This document shows positions 10,015-18,062 of a stretch of DNA of 64,000 bases, one piece after another; position 1 is the stretch's first letter, and each line of letters starts with the position of its first letter. Below the pieces are notes generated by a model that searched no databases, was not told the DNA's origin, and saw only the letters and a program-made list of their open reading frames with translations. Both the position numbers and the translations under genes were made by a program. This DNA comes from Methylomicrobium sp. wino1 (GTDB lineage: Bacteria; Pseudomonadota; Gammaproteobacteria; Methylococcales; Methylomonadaceae), in contig NZ_CP024202.1 of the NCBI RefSeq assembly GCF_003932755.1, forward strand, positions 3,162,001 through 3,226,000, given 5' to 3'.

Positions 10015-10981
10015 AGTCCACCTCCTCGGGCTGTGCAAACTGCTCGAACTTGCCTGCCGCTATGCCCATCAGTTCCGGCATGGCCGTCAAATACCAATAG
10101 GTGTGGGATATCTTGGCATGGCCCATATAGGTGGATAGTGCCAGCATCGCCTGATCGATGTCCGTACCCTGTGTTTGCCAGAGCAGTACGCGACGCACCG
10201 CGAAGGTATGGCGCAGATCGTGAACTCGAGGCGCATCATGAGCGCCACGGTTGATCCAACCCAGTTGTTTGCGTAGCAATGCAAAAACCCGATTGACCTG
10301 GCGATAACTCAGTGGCTTACCCAGCCGCTGGCCCCGCGTCCCGACAAAAAACGGTAAATCAGCGTGTTCCTGGACCTGTTCATGGCGGAGCGTTCGGTAA
10401 CCCAGTAAAACTGCTGTCGTACTGGGATGCAATGGCAACTGGCGAGACTTGTTAAACTTGGTTTGCCGCACGGTCAACATGCCATGCGCCAAGTCTACGT
10501 CCGCATCTAAAAGACGAATGGCCTCGGACACTCGTAGGCCAGTCGAAGCCAATAGTCCGAACAGTGTTTCATAGGTGGCCGCGCGCAGGTTTCCATCAGT
10601 ACCCAGTTGGCGTGCGGCTGCAAGTAAATCAATGATCTCTTGTTCCCGATAGATGTGCGGCATTTGCCACCCCGGAACCGGACCAAAAACCGATTCGTCA
10701 GGCATGGGGATTGCCGGTTCAAATTGCCGCAGATAACGGATAAAGGGGCGCAATGATTTGAACCGTCTCGCCCACGTCTCGGGTTTATGACGGCCTTGTT
10801 TATCGAGTTGAGCCCAATCGCTCATGACATCCAAAGTCAACGGCCCAGCCCATTCCAGGCTATCCACGTAACGGGCAAAATCCATCAAGAGCCGTTCTGG
10901 GTATTTCAATTGAAACCCCAGGCGCCGCCGCTCGGCCAAGTAATCCTGAACGCGTGCTTGCAATGTAATCGGCGTGTTCAT
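10004..10981 (-). CDS. Tyrosine recombinase, second of RIT trio (RitB-like)
   Basis: A 325-residue tyrosine recombinase. Catalytic motifs: STGLRVSEAIRL (Arg), HDLRHTFAVRR (His-x-x-Arg), MGHAKISHTYWYL (His and Tyr nucleophile). The long insertion between the second Arg box and the GH box (LLWQTQGTDIDQAMLAL) is characteristic of the middle RIT protein. Start at 10981 forms an ATGA overlap with the upstream recombinase and has GGGAG in front. It is expected to work only in the trio. Confidence 0.9.
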   Translation of the reverse strand: MNTPITLQARVQDYLAERRRLGFQLKYPERLLMDFARYVDSLEWAGPLTLDVMSDWAQLDKQGRHKPETWARRFKSLRPFIRYLRQFEPAIPMPDESVFGPVPGWQMPHIYREQEIIDLLAAARQLGTDGNLRAATYETLFGLLASTGLRVSEAIRLLDADVDLAHGMLTVRQTKFNKSRQLPLHPSTTAVLLGYRTLRHEQVQEHADLPFFVGTRGQRLGKPLSYRQVNRVFALLRKQLGWINRGAHDAPRVHDLRHTFAVRRVLLWQTQGTDIDQAMLALSTYMGHAKISHTYWYLTAMPELMGIAAGKFEQFAQPEEVDYAD

Positions 10982-12234
10982 GCTGCACTCCCGGGCCAAG
11001 GTAGTGCAACGACAGACAGTTTTTGGGTGTCGAGTTTGGCATAGATCAGCGACGTGTCGAGAGAGCGGTGGCGAAGAATATCAGCCACCTCCTTCAGCGA
11101 GCCCCCTTGTTCCAATAAACGGCGTGCAAGGGTATGTCGGAGGGCGTGGGTTCTACCATGATCAAGCCCAATGCGGCGATACGCATCGCGAATGAGACGG
11201 TGAACCGCATAGGCACTAATCGGGACATCGTGTGGTGCAAGACGCCGTACAAAAACCGCCGGATTGGTCGTGCGTGGCCGCTCGTAGCGCAGGTAATCGG
11301 CAATCGCCTGGCCGGTAGAGATCGGTAGTGGCAGGATATCCTCGCGGCGCGACTTGGTACTTCGTAATGTGACCGTACCGGCTTGCCAGTCAATGTCGGC
11401 CAATGCAAGCTTGGCAATTTCGCTGACACGCATTCCCAGGTCTAAAGCACAGCGAACCATCGCATAACCGCGTCGACATGAAGGAAGCTCGGGGGGAAAT
11501 GCATTGAGCAGGCGATTGACCTCATCGTCGGTCAACGCCTTCGGTAATGTGGCCAAATTCCACTGGGCAGGTAATGCGATCACGCCACTGAGTGCGTGAA
11601 CATCATCGCCGACGGCGCCGCGATAACGAAAGTAAGCACGTAAAGCAGAAGCTAGCGAGTTGGCTTTTGCCGACGTAGCGCGAGGTGTTAACTGCTCGGC
11701 AATAAAATGCCGAACATCATCAGGTTGCAAGGCAGTGAAAACAATCTCGGCACTACCAAAGCAAACCTGCAGAAAGTTCAGCACAATACGCCGATAATTT
11801 CGCCGCGTCTCACTGGCCAAGCCTCGGACGTCTCTCAGGTAATCGTCAAAGCGATCAACTTCGGCATAGACGGGTTCGACGGGTTTTGGCAGAGACGGAA
11901 TGACACCGCGATCACGCAGAATGCGTAAGAAATGACCACAGGCCGCGCTAAGATCGGCACGCGTTTGAATGATAGGTCGCGGGCAATCGCAGTTTGGCAA
12001 ATGTTCATCAAGGAATTGGGTTACTAAAGCTTCGTCGAGTTCCTCGATGCGAAAGTGATTTAGCCCCATCCATAATCCCAGATGTGCGAGACCGGCAAGA
12101 TGATGTTCGGAGGTTTCATCCGCGTAGCGGCATTCGGTCAGATAATCCAGATAAATCAAAACATAGGGTGTGACCGGGCTATTGCGTAACCAGCGCTGAG
12201 TGGCAGGTGAAAGGTGTATAGTTGTTAAGCTCAT
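10978..12234 (-). CDS. Tyrosine recombinase, first of RIT trio (RitA-like)
   Basis: A 418-residue tyrosine recombinase with a longer N-terminal region (about 1-200, including CDCPRP) before the catalytic core. Motifs: LGMRVSEIAKLAL (Arg), HALRHTLARRLLEQG, LRHRSLDTSLIYAKLD (Tyr nucleophile). ATG 12234 is chosen over a TTG four codons upstream because GGAG lies at normal spacing. It is the promoter-proximal gene of the trio; its leader (12235-12367) holds a small palindrome that could be an operator. Confidence 0.9.
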   Translation of the reverse strand: MSLTTIHLSPATQRWLRNSPVTPYVLIYLDYLTECRYADETSEHHLAGLAHLGLWMGLNHFRIEELDEALVTQFLDEHLPNCDCPRPIIQTRADLSAACGHFLRILRDRGVIPSLPKPVEPVYAEVDRFDDYLRDVRGLASETRRNYRRIVLNFLQVCFGSAEIVFTALQPDDVRHFIAEQLTPRATSAKANSLASALRAYFRYRGAVGDDVHALSGVIALPAQWNLATLPKALTDDEVNRLLNAFPPELPSCRRGYAMVRCALDLGMRVSEIAKLALADIDWQAGTVTLRSTKSRREDILPLPISTGQAIADYLRYERPRTTNPAVFVRRLAPHDVPISAYAVHRLIRDAYRRIGLDHGRTHALRHTLARRLLEQGGSLKEVADILRHRSLDTSLIYAKLDTQKLSVVALPWPGSAA

Positions 12235-12249
12235 GGCAGTCTCCAAAAA

Positions 12250-12267
12250 TGGACAAGGGAATGTCCA
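12250..12267. promoter_or_regulatory. Possible operator upstream of RIT genes
   Basis: TGGACA-6-TGTCCA palindrome 16 bases before the ritA start, with a further TGTCC word near 12290. Function is a guess from symmetry and position. Confidence 0.35.
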
Positions 12268-12367
12268 CTTCAGACAACTGCAGAATTTATGTCCAGCTTT
12301 TAAGTCGAAATACTCTGCTCAAGCCGCTAATTTCAAGCTATATACCATTGGGCACCAAATTAATGTG

Positions 12368-12392
12368 CATAAAAGGAAACTTCACATAATGG
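12368..12392 (-). repeat. RIT right terminal inverted repeat
   Basis: 25 bp, perfect reverse complement of 8898-8922, immediately followed by the intI reading frame. Confidence 0.93.
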
Positions 12393-12613
12393 GTGGAAGA
12401 CGCCACTTTACGTTCTGTCGCCAGATAGCTTAAAAAGTCTTCTATCTTGGCCTCGCAGTTTTCAAATAACCCAGCTCGCTCATTCAGATGATGAAACTTC
12501 ACGAACTGCTTAATCCACTCGCAATACGAGCGTTCGGTATGCAGCGAATAATGCTTGAGCCGCATGACGCGGCGAACATCTTCCAACAAGGTCGGAGATT
12601 TTGAGCTTGACAT
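12393..12613 (-). pseudogene. intI: Integron integrase IntI, N-terminal part (split by RIT)
   Basis: The minus-strand frame starting at ATG 12613 encodes the N-terminal SAM-like domain of an integron integrase: LLEDVRRVMRLKHYSLHTER, SYCEWIKQFVKFHH and LSYLATERKVASST. The frame is cut after VASST by the RIT inverted repeat; the remainder lies at 8271-8882. Orientation, facing away from the cassette array at 12790-24040, is the standard integron arrangement and places attI just upstream. Confidence 0.92.
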
Positions 12614-12796
12614 AAAATGGTTAGCGGCTATAGTGAGGCGAATTTATTATATAGGCAAATTTGCCTGAGTTTATGGCTAATATCAAGTTATTAAGGCAAA
12701 TATGCCCGGTTTGGGTGTTATCAGAGCAAAAGTGCTTGAAAAGATCGCCAATATCAACTTATCGGGCAGATTTGCTTGAGAATCAATAGTTAGCAC
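12614..12796 (+). other. attI-like recombination region with direct repeats
   Basis: The non-coding stretch between intI and the first cassette. A 33-34 bp imperfect direct repeat occurs at 12676-12708 and 12747-12780 (shared words: CAATATCAA or TAATATCAA, then GGCA-A-AT-TGC). A related palindrome, AGGCAAATTTGCCT, sits at about 12653-12666. A core-like GTTAGCA at 12789-12795 ends the region where cassette DNA begins. These are the elements expected of attI with integrase-binding direct repeats. Confidence 0.6.
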
Positions 12797-12834
12797 AGCG
12801 TATAATCAAAAGAAAAGTAGGCTTTGAGGATAAA

Positions 12835-13620
12835 ATGAGAAAAGAATATTCTAGAATTTTGAAATTTGACTTTCCTACTATCCCTATTTTAGGTAGTCTT
12901 TTGCTGATTTTATTAATTTTCAATGACCGATCTATTGTTTCAGTTTTATTTGATAAGGATGGGAGGCCAATGGTATCCGTAATAGCTGCCTGTGTTGCTT
13001 TTCTAGGAATTGGAGGCATTACAGTATCTCAGTTAATATCTTTTTCATTATTTGATCGTTTTTTTGAATTTAAGCATGCAATATTAAAAACAAAGAATAG
13101 CCATTTTTCGGGAACTACTTATGAATGGTTTGATAATCTTCGTAAAGACTTAGTTCCTAAAGAAAGAAAAAATCATCGTAATAACCCCCATAATCTAGAC
13201 GATAGAAAATCATTGAAAGACCTGAGTCAAGGTCAAATTCATAGTACTCTGCATGCCTTAGAAATTAGTTGTAGGGAAAAGCACCCAGAAATAGCATCTC
13301 AAATTGAATATTTTTATTCGATGTATTTAATATTTTCAATTTTAGGGCTTTCAGCAATATTATTCCCATTCATAGTGATTATTAATGCAACGCTTGTGTA
13401 TATGCAATATTCAGTATTAATTAACTTAAATATATCTCCATTAATGTTTTTTATTGATGTTATGTTGTTCATTTCATGTATATTAGCATCAATTAATGCT
13501 AGACAATTTAAAGAACATTTGAGAATGAAACTTCTTAACTCTTGTAGAATTCATGTTGTTGAAATGTTGGGAGATTGGTTTCAAGTTGAATTAAGGCAAG
13601 ATAAGAAAATTAATATTTAA
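12835..13620 (+). CDS. Cassette 1: unknown membrane protein
   Basis: A 261-residue protein I do not recognise. Hydrophobic segments lie near residues 15-31 (PILGSLLLILLIF), 42-65, 165-188 (YLIFSILGLSAILFPFIVII) and 200-222. Between the second and third is a basic soluble region (about 75-150) rich in Lys and Asn. It is strikingly A+T-rich compared with flanking genes, pointing to foreign origin. It is the first cassette after attI, the best-expressed position in an integron. The next feature is its attC. Confidence 0.72.
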   Translation: MRKEYSRILKFDFPTIPILGSLLLILLIFNDRSIVSVLFDKDGRPMVSVIAACVAFLGIGGITVSQLISFSLFDRFFEFKHAILKTKNSHFSGTTYEWFDNLRKDLVPKERKNHRNNPHNLDDRKSLKDLSQGQIHSTLHALEISCREKHPEIASQIEYFYSMYLIFSILGLSAILFPFIVIINATLVYMQYSVLINLNISPLMFFIDVMLFISCILASINARQFKEHLRMKLLNSCRIHVVEMLGDWFQVELRQDKKINI

Positions 13621-13634
13621 CTGTATAGCTTAGT

Positions 13635-13767
13635 TGCTAACAAAAAATTCTAGTCGACCGACCGCTGGCAGCGCAGTTTACTTTCAAAGGTCATTTTTTA
13701 TCAAAGTTCAGTGTGTTAGCAGGGTTCATCGTACATCTGCCAGCGGCCACTGAATTTGGCGTTAGAT
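13635..13767 (+). other. attC site of cassette 1
   Basis: Inverse core TGCTAAC (13635-13641) and core GTTAGAT (13761-13767). The inner arms CCGCTGGCAG and CTGCCAGCGG are exactly complementary. It is long (133 bp), with an A+T-rich central loop. Confidence 0.75.
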
Positions 13768-13789
13768 TGCAATAATGAAGGGAAAAGAG

Positions 13790-14143
13790 ATGGCAGAACC
13801 ATATTCATTAGAAACGATACTCTCGGAGTTTTCAGCTGATACTGATGCTTGGGTGCTTCAAGACAAAACAAGCGGCTTCTACGTAACAATCCCACATCCG
13901 AAGTACCCAGGCCGAAATCCGATTCACTTCTTTCTGAGCAAGTCTAATGCCCAAGACGTTCTTGTGGAGTTACTGGAAGCCAGTGAGAAATTAAAGGGCA
14001 GAGAAATTTACCCTGTAATGGTTAAGCTGGTCCCTGCCATAAAGGGCATAGCAGCTGGTTCTGATAATCCATGGAATGCTGATGGTTTCGTTGTTCATTC
14101 CCCAAATGAAGTGTTCGAGTTCTTGCGTGGGCAGGCAATCTAA
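13790..14143 (+). CDS. Cassette 2: unknown 117-residue protein
   Basis: A soluble protein with no family I can name. ATG 13790 is preferred to the one at 13775 because AAGGGA precedes it at normal spacing. Features: TDAWVLQDKTSGFYVTIPHP near the N-terminus, SNAQDVLVELLEASEKL helix, and a final SPNEVFEFLRGQAI. The alternating pattern suggests a small alpha/beta fold resembling immunity or SUKH-like proteins only in size. Its TAA stop lies inside the attC inverse core, the usual arrangement for compact cassettes. Confidence 0.75.
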   Translation: MAEPYSLETILSEFSADTDAWVLQDKTSGFYVTIPHPKYPGRNPIHFFLSKSNAQDVLVELLEASEKLKGREIYPVMVKLVPAIKGIAAGSDNPWNADGFVVHSPNEVFEFLRGQAI

Positions 14144-14206
14144 CCCGGCGCTCCAGCCGACGTCAGGCCGCGATGCGGCCTTCCTCGGCTAAGCTCGGCG
14201 TTCGGC
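14138..14206 (+). other. attC site of cassette 2
   Basis: Inverse core ATCTAAC (14138-14144), core GTTCGGC (14200-14206). The arms CGGCGCTCCAGCCGA and TCGGCTAAGCTCGGCG pair with one or two bulges, and the inner GGCCGC-GATGCGGCC region forms the loop hairpin. 69 bp. Confidence 0.8.
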
Positions 14207-14223
14207 TAGGGAAAGGAAACGCG

Positions 14224-14877
14224 ATGCCTTCAAAGGCCGGTGAAATCATTCGGTTGTACGACCGACATGCGGAAGCTTGGGATCGAAACCGCAGTACCGA
14301 TCTTATTCTCGAGCGAGGGTGGATGGAGCGCTTCGTCGCACTACTGCCATCAGGTGGCTCAGTATTGGACCTAGGATGCGGATCGGGCCAACCCATTGCC
14401 CGCCATCTTCTTGAAAGTGGGTTCGCTGTTGTTGGCGTCGATTCTTCGCCAAACCTCATCGCCAAGTGCCGGAACCGCTTTCCGGAGGCGGAATGGGTCG
14501 TGGCTGATATGCGCACGCTGTTTATCAACCAAAAGTTTGACGGATTAATCGCTTGGGACAGTTTCTTCCACCTCTCGCACAAGGACCAAAGGGGTATGTT
14601 TGCCATATTCCGCGAGCATGCGTCATCTGGCGCTCCATTGCTGTTCACGACTGGTACTGAACACGGCGAAGCAATTGGTTCTTTTGAGGGCGAATCGCTG
14701 TACCACGCGAGTCTGGCTCCTGAAGAGTACAGGACGCACCTTGCATCATACGGGTTCAAGGTACTGGGTCATGTGGTCGAAGATCCGAAGTGCGGGCGCC
14801 ATACTGTATGGCTTGCACAGTACGAGTATGCGGCGCCGAACAATCCGCTGCACGCGACCGTTACACACGGCGCGTGA
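14224..14877 (+). CDS. Cassette 3: class I SAM-dependent methyltransferase
   Basis: A 217-residue protein with the Rossmann methyltransferase core. Motif I VLDLGCGSGQPIARHLLE near residue 45 binds S-adenosylmethionine, the acidic end of strand 2 is VVGVDSSPNLI, and motif II/III is WVVADMRTL. The C-terminal half contains FHLSHKDQR and a TLWLAQ-like final strand (HTVWLAQYEY). Closest in style to UbiE/YcgJ-like small-molecule methyltransferases; substrate unknown. Start at 14224 follows GGAAAGGAAAC. The 3' end lies inside the attC. Confidence 0.85.
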   Translation: MPSKAGEIIRLYDRHAEAWDRNRSTDLILERGWMERFVALLPSGGSVLDLGCGSGQPIARHLLESGFAVVGVDSSPNLIAKCRNRFPEAEWVVADMRTLFINQKFDGLIAWDSFFHLSHKDQRGMFAIFREHASSGAPLLFTTGTEHGEAIGSFEGESLYHASLAPEEYRTHLASYGFKVLGHVVEDPKCGRHTVWLAQYEYAAPNNPLHATVTHGA

Positions 14878-14892
14878 GCGGTAGTGTTATAT
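14835..14892 (+). other. attC site of cassette 3
   Basis: Inverse core GCCGAAC (14835-14841), core GTTATAT (14886-14892). Arms CCGCTGCACGCG and CGCGTGAGCGG pair with one bulged G, the extrahelical base typical of attC. 58 bp, overlapping the methyltransferase 3' end. Confidence 0.75.
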
Positions 14893-15537
14893 GCCAGAAA
14901 CTGTTCAAGATACAGTATCCAGCATCTCATTTTTGAGCAGCAGGGTCATAGCAGCAGTAGCAGCAGGTCAGGTTTAGTGCGACAAGCGAAGCTTGTCATT
15001 TCTTGCAGGGTGAAAGTCCCTGTCTGGAAAATTCAAAGGACTGAGTTTGTAAGGCCTAACCAGCCACCAGTATCGAGTGTTGCGTCACCGGCGGAGCGTT
15101 GTCAACGGTTACGACTGAGGCAAACGTGAACAAAGGTCAGGCGAAGCGTACACAGAGTACTATGTAGGTCACAGGGGAGCTGCACCTTCCTGAAGCTGAT
15201 TTAGCATCGTTAGACCGAGAAAGCAAATGGCGACGTTTTTAGACTGACGGAAGCCTACACAAAGGAATCGCTAAGGTAAGATTCTGGAGGATTTGCCGGT
15301 GTTCGAAAGCGTGACATGCATAGAGAGAAATGATTGAGAACTTGTGAGACCCAATAAGCTCCTGGTGTGATGGCCAGGTAAGCCTACCCAACCGAAAGAA
15401 GGATGGCTGAAGGCGTATTGGGAGTCAGATCCGCTCATAGTACTCCGAGCGTGGGAAAGCCACGTACATGGGAAAGGGGCTGACAAAATTGCGTAGCCTG
15501 CAAAGGAAACTTTAACCGGGCATGAAGGACTGGAGAC

Positions 15538-16812
15538 ATGAAGCAAACCTCCCTGCAGGGGATAGCGAATAAAGCGCGACAAGATAAAACGTACCGATTT
15601 AGAAATCTGTTTGGCCTGTTGACGGCTGGATTTTTGTTCTGGTGTTGGGAGAGTCTCAACCGGAAAGCCAGTGCGGGTGTCGATAAAATCGATGCGATGG
15701 CGTACGAGGAGAATTTACTCGGCAATATCCAAGCGTTAGCGGAACAAGTTAAGCAGGGAACCTATCGGGCCAAGTTAATCCTAAGGAGATACATACCGAA
15801 GGCAGATGGAAAACAACGCCCGCTGGGCATACCAGCCATAGCGGACAAGCTATTACAGCGGGCCGTAGCAAGGCTGCTGGAAGCCATATACGAGGCAGAC
15901 TTTCTGCCGTGCAGTTATGGCTACCGGCGGGGCAAGAGTGCACACCAAGCCATCCAGGCATTAACGGGAGAACTCAACAGCAGGGCATATCATACGGTAG
16001 TGGAAGTGGATATCAAAGCCTTCTTTAACGCCATCCAACATGAGGCACTGCTGGACATGCTACGGCAGCGGATAGATGACCGACCGTTATTGAAGCTGAT
16101 CAAAAAATGGCTGAAAGCGGGGATATTGGAAACCGACGGGCAAGTGATACATCCCGCGACGGGGACGCCGCAGGGTGGGATCATCTCCCCGATATTGGCG
16201 AACAACTATCTGCATAACGTGCTGGACAAATGGTTTGAAGAAACGGTAAGAAGTCATTGCAGAGGGCGGATTTATCTATGCCGCTATGCGGACGACTTTG
16301 TTTGTGCGTTTCAAGATGCGAAAGATGCGGAGCGCTTTTATCGCGCGCTGATCCAAAGACTCGCGCGTTTTGGTTTGGAGATAGCGGAAGACAAGACCCG
16401 GAAAATGGTGTTTAGTCACGTTAAAGCCAAGAGCAAGACGAAATTCGAGTTTCTGGGGTTCGAGTTTTTCTGGGGTGTGAACTACTGGGGCAAACCCGTC
16501 CTAAAGCGGCGCACATCGCGGGCGAAACTGAATGCATCACTCGCGAAAGTCAAACTATGGCTTCGGAATCAGAGTGGATTACCGAAGAAAATTCTATTTG
16601 CAAAATTAAATAGAAAGCTCATCGGCTATTACAACTACTATGGTGTCACGGGCAATGCGGAAAGTCTTAATCGGTTTGTGTATTACGTGACTCAACTCCT
16701 ATTTAGGGCGCTCAATCGGCGTAGTCAACGCAAGAGCTACAACTGGATAGGATTTAAGGAACTGATCACGTATTTTGGACTTGCCAAACCGCGCATATGC
16801 CATGCTCTCTAG
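15538..16812 (+). CDS. ltrA: Group II intron reverse transcriptase/maturase
   Basis: A 424-residue intron-encoded protein that helps the intron RNA splice and copies it into new sites. RT blocks are in order: GKQRPLGIPAIADKLLQ (block 1-2, about residue 90), CSYGYRRGKSAHQAI, VEVDIKAFFN, GTPQGGIISPILANNYLH and the catalytic YADD in CRYADDFVC (about residue 248). Then comes the maturase/X domain with FEFLGFEFFWG and NRKLIGYYNYYGV. There is no C-terminal HNH endonuclease, as in class C and some related introns. Start follows GGAGAC. It appears intact and could be active. Confidence 0.95.
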   Translation: MKQTSLQGIANKARQDKTYRFRNLFGLLTAGFLFWCWESLNRKASAGVDKIDAMAYEENLLGNIQALAEQVKQGTYRAKLILRRYIPKADGKQRPLGIPAIADKLLQRAVARLLEAIYEADFLPCSYGYRRGKSAHQAIQALTGELNSRAYHTVVEVDIKAFFNAIQHEALLDMLRQRIDDRPLLKLIKKWLKAGILETDGQVIHPATGTPQGGIISPILANNYLHNVLDKWFEETVRSHCRGRIYLCRYADDFVCAFQDAKDAERFYRALIQRLARFGLEIAEDKTRKMVFSHVKAKSKTKFEFLGFEFFWGVNYWGKPVLKRRTSRAKLNASLAKVKLWLRNQSGLPKKILFAKLNRKLIGYYNYYGVTGNAESLNRFVYYVTQLLFRALNRRSQRKSYNWIGFKELITYFGLAKPRICHAL

Positions 16813-16856
16813 GAATCAAGGAAACATCGCGTCAGTGCAAAGCGAGCAATTTTGAA

Positions 16857-16890
16857 AAGCCCGGTGCGGTAATTCCGCACGCCGGGATTT
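16857..16890 (+). ncRNA. Group II intron domain V
   Basis: A 34-nt hairpin beginning AAGCCCGGTGCGG with the catalytic AGC triad, a short TAATT loop and a paired GCACGCCGGG arm. It is followed by a domain VI-like stem (about 16895-16920). Confidence 0.8.
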
Positions 16891-16927
16891 GTGAGGGGGC
16901 AGTCGGGTAACTGGCCGTTCTACCTTG

Positions 16928-17524
16928 ATGATTCATAGCTTTCATTTTGATCTTGCTGCTATGATAATTTTACCGACAGTTGTAATAAATGTTACTCTGA
17001 CCCCAAATATTTTTGCGGGCACATTGTCTGATGAGGGGATTTCAACTTTTTCGAATATTGCTGCGCGCGATGCTTTTCTTGACAGAATGAATAGCGATAA
17101 CTTTATGCTGATTGCTGAAAATGAAGGAAAAGTTGAAGGCGTAATCGAGTTAAAGGAAGGTCGTCATGTTGCAATGCTTTTTATTCGTCCTGAGCGTCAG
17201 AAAAGTGGCATTGGGAGGAAGTTGCTTTTATCAGCCTTGAATCATGCGAAGGTTGAAACTGTTACCGTCAGTGCGTCTCTATCTTCAGTTCCCGCCTATG
17301 AGAAGTATGGGTTTGAATGCAATGGTGAAGTGGGCGAATCTGCAAGTTTGGTCTATCAGCCTATGGAGCTCAAACTTAACAGGCAATGCACGCGACAAGC
17401 GCGTGATTGCGACGTTAGGCACTATGTGCAGATTCCAGAACATTTTGAACTATGGACGAAAACCTACTTAAAAAATACCTTGAATACGCCAACACAGAAG
17501 AGGCGCTTGCAGTTCTTTTTGTAA
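16928..17524 (+). CDS. Cassette 4: GNAT acetyltransferase
   Basis: A GNAT-fold N-acetyltransferase that would transfer acetyl from acetyl-CoA to an unknown amine. The acetyl-CoA loop is [15 protein letters not shown] near residue 85 (Q/RxxGxG/A), preceded by the beta strand GRHVAMLFI, and the last motif is [13 protein letters not shown], then YQPMELKL. The domain ends around residue 150. The frame then runs through the attC without a stop into the next cassette, ending at 17524, so the last 45 or so residues are probably an accidental tail. Its ATG is 5 bases after the intron 3' end, so splicing changes its leader. Confidence 0.82.
   Translation: MIHSFHFDLAAMIILPTVVINVTLTPNIFAGTLSDEGISTFSNIAARDAFLDRMNSDNFMLIAENEGKVEGVIELKEGRHVAMLFIRPERQKSGIGRKLLLSALNHAKVETVTVSASLSSVPAYEKYGFECNGEVGESASLVYQPMELKLNRQCTRQARDCDVRHYVQIPEHFELWTKTYLKNTLNTPTQKRRLQFFL
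17374..17420 (+). other. attC site of cassette 4
   Basis: Inverse core ACTTAAC (17374-17380), core GTTAGGC (17414-17420). Arms GCAATGCACGCG and CGCGTGATTGC pair with one bulged G. Very compact, 47 bp. Confidence 0.82.
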
Positions 17525-18001
17525 AGAAACATCTCATTAAAGCAAAAGGGGCATTGGGTAGATATTGTCGATTACGACCGATATGAGATGTCCGACCTGG
17601 ATGATTTACATTTCCGATTCGTCGAAGGCGGCTTGTATAAGCGAAAAATACAACCTCGCTATCCATCGAAATCTGCATACACCATTAATGGCAAATTTAA
17701 TGAACGCGAGTATTACTTGATGGCACGAGCCATAACGTGGGAAACCGCACACAAGGACATCGAGCAACAGAAGTCAAAGAACGTGGCAGCGACGAGATTC
17801 AAGATAACAGGCGTAAGCTACGATAAAAATCGAAACAACAAGAACTATTTTCGGGACGATGCGCCACCAGAGATAAAAGCTCTTGCAAAAAATCTTAACG
17901 ACCGAACAAATCCACTGTGGGACAAGGCCGAGCAATACTTCAACGAACCGGAGTTTGTATATAAAATAAAACAGGTTCGCATCTTCAACCATGGTGCCTA
18001 A
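17452..18001 (+). pseudogene. Unknown cassette protein, frameshifted
   Basis: The frame from ATG 17452 begins [20 protein letters not shown] and continues to KKHLIKAKG, then stops. The next frame picks up as KGHWVDIVDYDRYEMSDLDD and runs to 18001 (RIFNHGA). Joined, they make a protein of about 180 residues, so one extra base near 17540 (in an A/G-rich run, AAAGCAAAAGGGG) has broken it; alternatively translation starts at 17588 and gives a 137-residue product. No family recognised; the C-terminal part is Lys/Asn rich. No clear attC follows; a hairpin (GGCGGAA / TTCCGCC) lies at about 18009-18035. Confidence 0.6.
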
Positions 18002-18062
18002 TCCGTAAGGCGGAAGCCGGCAAGGCGTTCCGCCGAATGGAAGCTAAAAAGAGTCATGAAAT

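Larger units (their letters stand above)
8898..12392 (-). mobile_element. RIT element (recombinase in trio) inserted in intI
   Basis: About 3.5 kb bounded by perfect 25-bp inverted repeats (8898-8922 and 12368-12392) and carrying three overlapping tyrosine-recombinase genes in the order and sizes typical of RIT elements (418, 325, 339 residues). It splits intI: the frame ...VASST ends at 12393 and QNQAMN resumes after 8871. No short direct target duplication is visible. Subterminal inverted repeats GAGCGAGAT / ATCTCGCTC lie at about 8939-8947 and 8971-8979. Confidence 0.92.
14977..16923 (+). mobile_element. Group II intron with reverse transcriptase
   Basis: 5' end GTGCGAC (14977) fits the group II GUGYG start. 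Domain I holds the familiar GGGTGAAAGTCCCTG segment (about 15008-15022). The RT gene sits in the domain IV position, and a domain V-like hairpin (16857-16890) and a domain VI-like hairpin precede the 3' end CTAC (16920-16923). It lies 85 bases after attC3 and just ahead of the GNAT gene, in the same orientation as the cassettes. The 5' part (14977-15537) is structural RNA with no gene. Confidence 0.85.

Noticed and set aside
14884..15129. 81-residue ORF at the intron 5' end
   Set aside because: Covers intron domain I sequence, which is structural RNA.
18009..18035. attC site between the frameshifted cassette gene and brnT
   Set aside because: Only a simple hairpin (GGCGGAA / TTCCGCC); inverse core GCCTAAT and core GTTCCGC lack matching arms.
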